From JAVBMP01 sp031552315 (lineage in GTDB: Bacteria > Desulfobacterota > Desulfovibrionia > Desulfovibrionales > Desulfovibrionaceae), in assembly GCA_031552315.1 (NCBI GenBank), contig JAVBMP010000080.1, positions 1-16,866 of the forward strand: 16,866 nt of DNA. Reading direction: 5' to 3'. The notes below the pieces were generated by a model. That model saw only the letters and a program-made list of their open reading frames with translations. It was not told the origin of the DNA and did not search any database. Shown one piece after another: positions 12,672 to 16,866 of this stretch (its first letter is position 1; each line of letters begins with the position of its first letter). The position numbers were made by a program, and so were the translations under genes.

Positions 12672-14315
12672 TTAGTCCTTGACGCTTATAACGCCGGTCA
12701 CAGCGCGGGCCGGGGCGCCGTTTTCCATGTACATGAAAAAATGAGAGCCCAGTTTATCATAATCATGTTCAGAGGGGGGAAGTTGGGAAAGCAACACCGG
12801 GTTAAACATGCTTATTTGGTACTCACCCGCCTTTAAAAACGTGAAGCGCCCGCCATTTTGCTGATATTCCACCCCCAGAGTGGCCGGGCTGTCGGTTACT
12901 ATACGGAAAACGTAAAAGGAAGTTTCTTTGCCACCTATAAGCGCTTCTTTGGTCAGGTCATAGACATGGCCGGTTTTCAGTTCCTTATTGCCGAAAACAT
13001 CCCTTTGCGTACCATAAAACCAGCTGGCCGACTTCAAGAGCTGGGAAGCGTGGTAAAGTTCGCTTAGCGGTATGGAATTGCCTCTCAAATATATCCTCTG
13101 AAGTTTTTTGGGCAGCCCTTCCAGGCTGGCAAGCCTGTTGCCGCAAAGATCAAGCACTTCCAGCGCGGCAAGATCTTGCAGCCCTTCCAGCTTTTCAAGC
13201 TGGTTGTCTTCAACTGCCAGGTAGATAAGGTTTTTCAGCTTGCCCAACCCTTCCAGGCTGGTTATCACATTTCTGTCCAGGCTGAGCATTTGCAAATTGG
13301 GCAGGCCTTCCAGCCCTTCAATCTTTACAATATCATTGTAGCCCAAGCTCAGGGCTTGCAGCTTTACAAGTTTTTCCAGTCCCTGGATTTTGGCAATACG
13401 GTTGCCTGACAGGTCAAGCCATTTCAAAGATTTTAGCTTGTCCAGTCCACTTATTTCAAGCAGTGAGGAACCGCATCTAAGCACCTCAAGTTCAGACAGG
13501 CCTTCAAGCCCTTCCAGCCGTGTGATCGGGTTGAAGGAAATATCCAGAAAAACCAGCTTGCCAAGCTTTTCCAATCCCTGAATTTTGGTGATGTCGTTAT
13601 TGGAAAGGTCAAGCTCCTTAAGCCTGGCGAGCTTGTCAAGGTTCTCAATGCGGGTGATGCGGTTATGAGCCAGGGTGAGGCTTTCAAGCTGTTGCAAATT
13701 TTCCAGCCCGCTTATGCGGGTGAGGCGGTTTTGGTAGGCGACCAGTTCCTTCAAGCCGGAAAGGGATGTCAGGTTCAGCGAGCTAAGGAGGTTGTATGAA
13801 AGATCCAGTTTTTCAAGCGAAGCAACAGGCTGATTGGCGGAAAGTTTGCCGCGCAGATTACAGTTGTACAGCCTGAGGCTGGACAGCGACTGGCGGCCGG
13901 AAGCGTCTGTCTGCCATCCCATGTTGCGGTTTACCGGCACCGGGCGCAAACCCGTTGCAGGATCATCCGGCTGTTCTGGCATGCCCGGCTGCTCTGGCAT
14001 GTCCGGCTGCTCTGGCATGGCGAAACTGCTGGCCGGGTCAAGGGCCGGGCAATACCTCAGGTCTTGCTGCGGCAGGTTTTGCTTGCGTATGGATTCCAGC
14101 CAGCGTAGCGAATTTTGGTCATATTTTACGGGCTTGACGCTTCCCGCCGGTTTCGCGGCTTCGTCTTTGGGGGGCTGCGCCTTGCCCGCTTCGGCCCTGG
14201 CATTGCCCCCGGCATGCGGGACATTTTCCCCAACGCGTTCGGCCTTCGCGCTGACGGCCGAACAAGTCAGCCCCAGCGCCAAAAAGACCGGCAGAAGAAT
14301 TTTTGCGCACCGCAT
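12672..14315 (-). CDS. Secreted leucine-rich-repeat protein
   Basis: The 547-residue protein starts with a signal peptide: basic MRCAKI, hydrophobic core to about 21, probable cleavage after AKA at 25. No lipobox fits C18. A Pro/Ala/Lys-rich region (27-65) and a segment with three PEQP[DG]M repeats (100-118) follow. Residues about 166-425 are about twelve LRRs of mostly 22 residues, of the SDS22/internalin-like type. Example: LKELDLSNNDITKIQGLEKLGK (split near 232-253). The C-terminal 120 residues (FYVFRIVTDSPATLGVEYQ, FTFLKAGEYQISMF) look like a beta-sandwich. No LPxTG or membrane anchor is seen, so it is probably periplasmic or exported. Function unknown; LRRs suggest binding to protein. 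It starts 2 bp after the thrC stop. Confidence 0.85.
   Translation of the reverse strand: MRCAKILLPVFLALGLTCSAVSAKAERVGENVPHAGGNARAEAGKAQPPKDEAAKPAGSVKPVKYDQNSLRWLESIRKQNLPQQDLRYCPALDPASSFAMPEQPDMPEQPGMPEQPDDPATGLRPVPVNRNMGWQTDASGRQSLSSLRLYNCNLRGKLSANQPVASLEKLDLSYNLLSSLNLTSLSGLKELVAYQNRLTRISGLENLQQLESLTLAHNRITRIENLDKLARLKELDLSNNDITKIQGLEKLGKLVFLDISFNPITRLEGLEGLSELEVLRCGSSLLEISGLDKLKSLKWLDLSGNRIAKIQGLEKLVKLQALSLGYNDIVKIEGLEGLPNLQMLSLDRNVITSLEGLGKLKNLIYLAVEDNQLEKLEGLQDLAALEVLDLCGNRLASLEGLPKKLQRIYLRGNSIPLSELYHASQLLKSASWFYGTQRDVFGNKELKTGHVYDLTKEALIGGKETSFYVFRIVTDSPATLGVEYQQNGGRFTFLKAGEYQISMFNPVLLSQLPPSEHDYDKLGSHFFMYMENGAPARAVTGVISVKD
13966..14019 (-). repeat. 18-nt tandem repeat inside the LRR gene
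   Basis: Three near-identical 18-nt units at 13966-13983, 13984-14001 and 14002-14019 encode the six-residue unit M-P-E-Q-P-[DG]. It lies between the signal-peptide-proximal linker and the LRR domain. Confidence 0.9.
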
Positions 14316-14317
14316 GG

Positions 14318-15763
14318 CTAGCCTTTTTTCCGCAAATTGAGCGTGGCCGCTATATTCAGGGTGGCCGCTTCAATAAACCTGCTTTCACCTTCCTTGCACA
14401 GGGCGGCCTTTTCTTCCGCCCGCATCAGAAGGCGCGGGGCGTTTACCAGTTCCGCTTTGGGCTTTACCTCATATTCCGGCGGGAAGGCGTTATTGAAGTA
14501 CATGTTCTGGAAGTCGGCGAATTTCAGGGCATGGGCGGTGGAATCCAGCACGCTGTAATCATTTTCCGCCACAAGGCCAAGGGCGATGGCCCTTTTCAGC
14601 CCGGCCAGGCATTCCCCGCCCTGAGTGCATACGATGTTGCCGTGGCGGTTGGCTTGCAGCATGGAATCCATAATTTCCTGCTCTTCCACCTGCACGGTGT
14701 GGAATTGCCCGCCGGCGGCCTCGTAGCGTTCCACCAGCTTTTGCACGCGCGGGAAGGAGACCGGGTTGCCAATCATGGCGGCCTGGGCCACGCTGGGCGT
14801 GACCGGCACGGGGTGGTAGGCGCGGGTATTTTGGGGTTGGCTGTAATACAGGTGCACCGGGTTGGCGTGGCTGGACTGCACCCCGAAGAGTTTGGGCAGG
14901 GCATTTATTATGCCCAGGGCGTGAAGCTTGAGGAAGCCGTTCATCACGGCGGTAATGTTCCCGGCATTGCCTACCGGCACAAAGACGCAGGTGTTGGCGG
15001 TGTTCCAGTCCTTCCACTGGGCTATTTCGCAGGCGTAGGATTCCTGCCCCAGAATGCGCCAGGAGTTTTTGGAGTTCAGCAGGGCCACGCGGTAATTTTC
15101 CGCCAGTTTTTCCACCACTTTCATGCAGTCGTCAAACACGCCGGGCAGTTCCAGCACGGTTGCGCCGCTGCCCAAAGGCTGGCCCAATTGCTGCGGCGTA
15201 ACCTTGCCCTGAGGCAGCAAGACTACAGATTTCAGCGGTTTGCCCACATAGGCGGCGTAAAGCGCGGCCGCGGCGGAGGTATCCCCCGTGGAGGCGCAAA
15301 CCGCCAGCACTTCATCCCAGTTTTTGCGGCGGGCCAGGGCCTTCAAAAAGCTGAAGGCGCAGGCCATGCCCCGGTCTTTGAAAGAGGCGCTGGGGTTTTG
15401 CCCGTCATTTTTATAGGCGAAACGGCGGCCCACCTGCCCGAGCAGGGCGGGGGATGCCTCAATTATTGGCGTATTGCCCTCGCCCAGGTACAGGATGTCT
15501 TCTTCTTCCAGCACCGGGGCCAAAAGTTCATAAAAACGGAAGATGCCGCGCAAGGCGTTGGTTTTGCTGGCCGCGCGGGCGTCAAATTTGGCCCGCCATT
15601 CTTGCGGGGTGGTCTTTTTCAATTCCTCAAAATTGCGGTCTTCCAGCAGCAGTACGGAACCGCAGCGCGGGCAGGTGTACAAAAGTTCATCTATGCTGTG
15701 GCGCGCTTCGCAGTTCAGGCAAAAATATTCCATGCCGCCGCGGTATTTTGGGAAATCTGACAT
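14318..15763 (-). CDS. thrC: Threonine synthase
   Basis: The PLP enzyme converts O-phosphohomoserine to threonine. The 481-residue protein begins with a zinc-ribbon-like CxxC pair (C15/C18 and C31/C34). The fold-type II PLP core follows: LGEGNTP (93-99), lysine K129 in NPSASFKDRG, STGDTSAAAALYAAYVGKP (a PLP-phosphate and activation stretch), VPVGNAGNITA (PLP phosphate loop) and CTQGGECLAG near the C-terminal part. ATG at 15763 has GGAG 7 nt upstream. It lies 36 bp behind the radical SAM gene and 2 bp before the LRR gene. The extreme C-terminus holds a small in-frame duplication (AATLNI/AATLNL), noted separately. No other threonine-pathway gene is in the window. Confidence 0.94.
   Translation of the reverse strand: MSDFPKYRGGMEYFCLNCEARHSIDELLYTCPRCGSVLLLEDRNFEELKKTTPQEWRAKFDARAASKTNALRGIFRFYELLAPVLEEEDILYLGEGNTPIIEASPALLGQVGRRFAYKNDGQNPSASFKDRGMACAFSFLKALARRKNWDEVLAVCASTGDTSAAAALYAAYVGKPLKSVVLLPQGKVTPQQLGQPLGSGATVLELPGVFDDCMKVVEKLAENYRVALLNSKNSWRILGQESYACEIAQWKDWNTANTCVFVPVGNAGNITAVMNGFLKLHALGIINALPKLFGVQSSHANPVHLYYSQPQNTRAYHPVPVTPSVAQAAMIGNPVSFPRVQKLVERYEAAGGQFHTVQVEEQEIMDSMLQANRHGNIVCTQGGECLAGLKRAIALGLVAENDYSVLDSTAHALKFADFQNMYFNNAFPPEYEVKPKAELVNAPRLLMRAEEKAALCKEGESRFIEAATLNIAATLNLRKKG
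14333..14368 (-). repeat. 18-nt tandem duplication at the 3' end of thrC
   Basis: Two 18-nt units (14351-14368 and 14333-14350, 14 of 18 bases alike) encode AATLNI and AATLNL. They are followed by RKKG and the stop, so the duplication extends the C-terminal tail. Confidence 0.75.
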
Positions 15764-15799
15764 TTTATGTCTCCGTTTGTGGTGTGCGGGGAAATTGTT

Positions 15800-16849
15800 T
15801 CAAACTTGCTGTAGTTGCAGCATAAACTCCGGTTCATCCCACCAGAATACATTGCTTTTGTCCAGCCCTAAAAGCTTATATTTTTCCAACAGCGCGTTTT
15901 TTTGACCAAAAAATTCCCCTTGAAAGCGGCGGGGCGCGTAAAGGGCCCCCGGGCGTAAGGCGGGCTGGCCGTCAAGGCCGCCTGCCTGAATTTTTTGCCG
16001 CAAAAACAGATACATGGCAAGGCTGCGGGCCACTTGACCCAGGGCCGGATGTTGCGGCCCGGCCAAAATTTGCGGGGCCAGGGCCGGTTCCGGCGCAAGG
16101 CCCATGCGTATGACCCGCGTGCCGACGGCCCAGACCTTCAGCAGGGCCGGGGCCATAAGCTCCAGGCAAAGTTCCAGCGGCCAGGGCTGGTACTGCCCCT
16201 GCCGCCACCATTCCGCCAGCGGGGTGCCGTCAAGCACCAGGCAAGGGTAAATGCGCAGGGTGGCCGGGGCCAGGGCGGCGCAAAGATCAATGTCGCGCTC
16301 AAAATCTTCCGGCAGCATGCCGGGCATGCCGGGCATAAGCTGCGCGCCCAGTTCCAGCCCGGCTTCTTGCACCATGCGGCAGGCGGCCAGGGCCGTTGCC
16401 CCGCTGTAACCCCGGCGGGAACGTTCCAAAGCGCGGTTGGCAAAGCTTTGCACGCCCAATTCCACGCAATTCAGCCCCTGTTTTTTTAAAGCGGCCAAAA
16501 GCGCGGGTGAAACGGCATCCGGCCGGGTGGAGCAACGCAGCCGGGTTATAAGGCCCCGCGCCTTTAGCCCGGCTGCAAAGTCCATGCAGGCCTGCCGTTC
16601 TTTTTCAGGCAGGGCGGTGAAGGTGCCGCCGTAAAAGGCCAGTTCCGGCGGGTTGCGCAGGCCGGCTATATCTTCTCCCGCCTCTTGCAGCAGGGCGGAA
16701 AAGTCCAGAGGCCCCGCATCACGCCGCCCGGTTTGCGCGTTTTGCGAACAAAAGACGCAACGCATGGGGCACCCGGCAAAAGGGATGAAAAGGGGGTAAA
16801 TATGCTGTGCCCCGTTTGGGGGCAAGGGTTCAGGAAATAAAAAGCGCAT
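15800..16849 (-). CDS. Radical SAM protein, Elp3-like
   Basis: The 349-residue protein has the radical SAM cluster motif C27-x3-C31-x2-C34 (AGCPMRCVFCSQ). It also has ELAFYGGTFTAL (69-80), RCSTRPDAV and the Elp3-family stretch ELGVQSFANRALERSRRGYSG. That arrangement is typical of the bacterial Elp3-like / YhcC-related group. There is no GNAT domain at the C-terminus, unlike archaeal and eukaryotic Elp3, so a classic tRNA acetyl-transfer role is unlikely. The substrate is unknown. The start is the first ATG after an in-frame TAA at 16858-16856. No Shine-Dalgarno is visible, so translation may be coupled to a preceding gene whose end lies in the last bases of the window. It leads thrC by 36 bp. 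Confidence 0.85.
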   Translation of the reverse strand: MRFLFPEPLPPNGAQHIYPLFIPFAGCPMRCVFCSQNAQTGRRDAGPLDFSALLQEAGEDIAGLRNPPELAFYGGTFTALPEKERQACMDFAAGLKARGLITRLRCSTRPDAVSPALLAALKKQGLNCVELGVQSFANRALERSRRGYSGATALAACRMVQEAGLELGAQLMPGMPGMLPEDFERDIDLCAALAPATLRIYPCLVLDGTPLAEWWRQGQYQPWPLELCLELMAPALLKVWAVGTRVIRMGLAPEPALAPQILAGPQHPALGQVARSLAMYLFLRQKIQAGGLDGQPALRPGALYAPRRFQGEFFGQKNALLEKYKLLGLDKSNVFWWDEPEFMLQLQQV

Positions 16850-16866
16850 GGCCGATTATGAGCCAT

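Noticed and set aside
14303..15760. A 485-codon open frame on the plus strand opposite thrC
   Set aside because: Exact shadow of thrC, with composition rich in Gly/Gln/His and no family motif.

Overview
The window is a dense, GC-rich bacterial chromosome segment. All fourteen genes I can support lie on the minus strand, so transcription runs from high to low coordinates. A four-subunit 2-oxoacid:ferredoxin oxidoreductase with its own 2x[4Fe-4S] ferredoxin points to an anaerobe. Together with CheV, IspH, a DedA protein and the style of the GC-rich intergenic repeats, this suggests a Desulfovibrionaceae-type sulfate- or sulfite-reducer (Desulfobacterota), perhaps host-associated. That assignment is inference from gene content and remembered family style; no search was run.

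Layout in transcription order. (1) 16849-10214 is a tight block: Elp3-like radical SAM protein, threonine synthase (thrC), a secreted leucine-rich-repeat protein, an enlarged glycerate kinase (glxK) and a GNAT-fold acyltransferase. Gaps are 36, 2, 7 and 3 bp, so this looks like one operon. (2) glmU (10058-8649) follows a 155-bp gap and makes UDP-GlcNAc for the cell envelope. (3) A 500-bp gene-free stretch (8149-8648) carries a complete 144-bp repeat with terminal inverted repeats. (4) 8148-5479 encodes ferredoxin, alpha, beta and gamma subunits of a 2-oxoacid:ferredoxin oxidoreductase, translationally coupled by overlaps or abutting codons. (5) A 253-bp GC-rich spacer (5226-5478) contains a 23-bp near-perfect hairpin. 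(6) 5225-2388 is a second compact operon: a J-domain protein, a DedA membrane protein and a tRNA-dihydrouridine synthase. (7) ispH has its own sigma70-like promoter and is followed by cheV. (8) 1-280, downstream of cheV, holds a second copy of the 8.2-kb repeat and two strong inverted repeats.

The gene functions are mostly housekeeping. Two things stand out. The first is a short dispersed element (1-132 and 8226-8369), about 96% identical over its alignable core and bounded in the complete copy by 17-bp terminal inverted repeats. The second is a set of short in-frame tandem duplications (12, 18 or 24 nt units) inside five different genes. The most striking is a 47-residue stretch in the tRNA-dihydrouridine synthase with a cysteine every fourth residue. 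The glycerate kinase is about 100 residues longer than usual because of similar low-complexity loops. I found no rRNA, tRNA, CRISPR array, transposase or phage gene.
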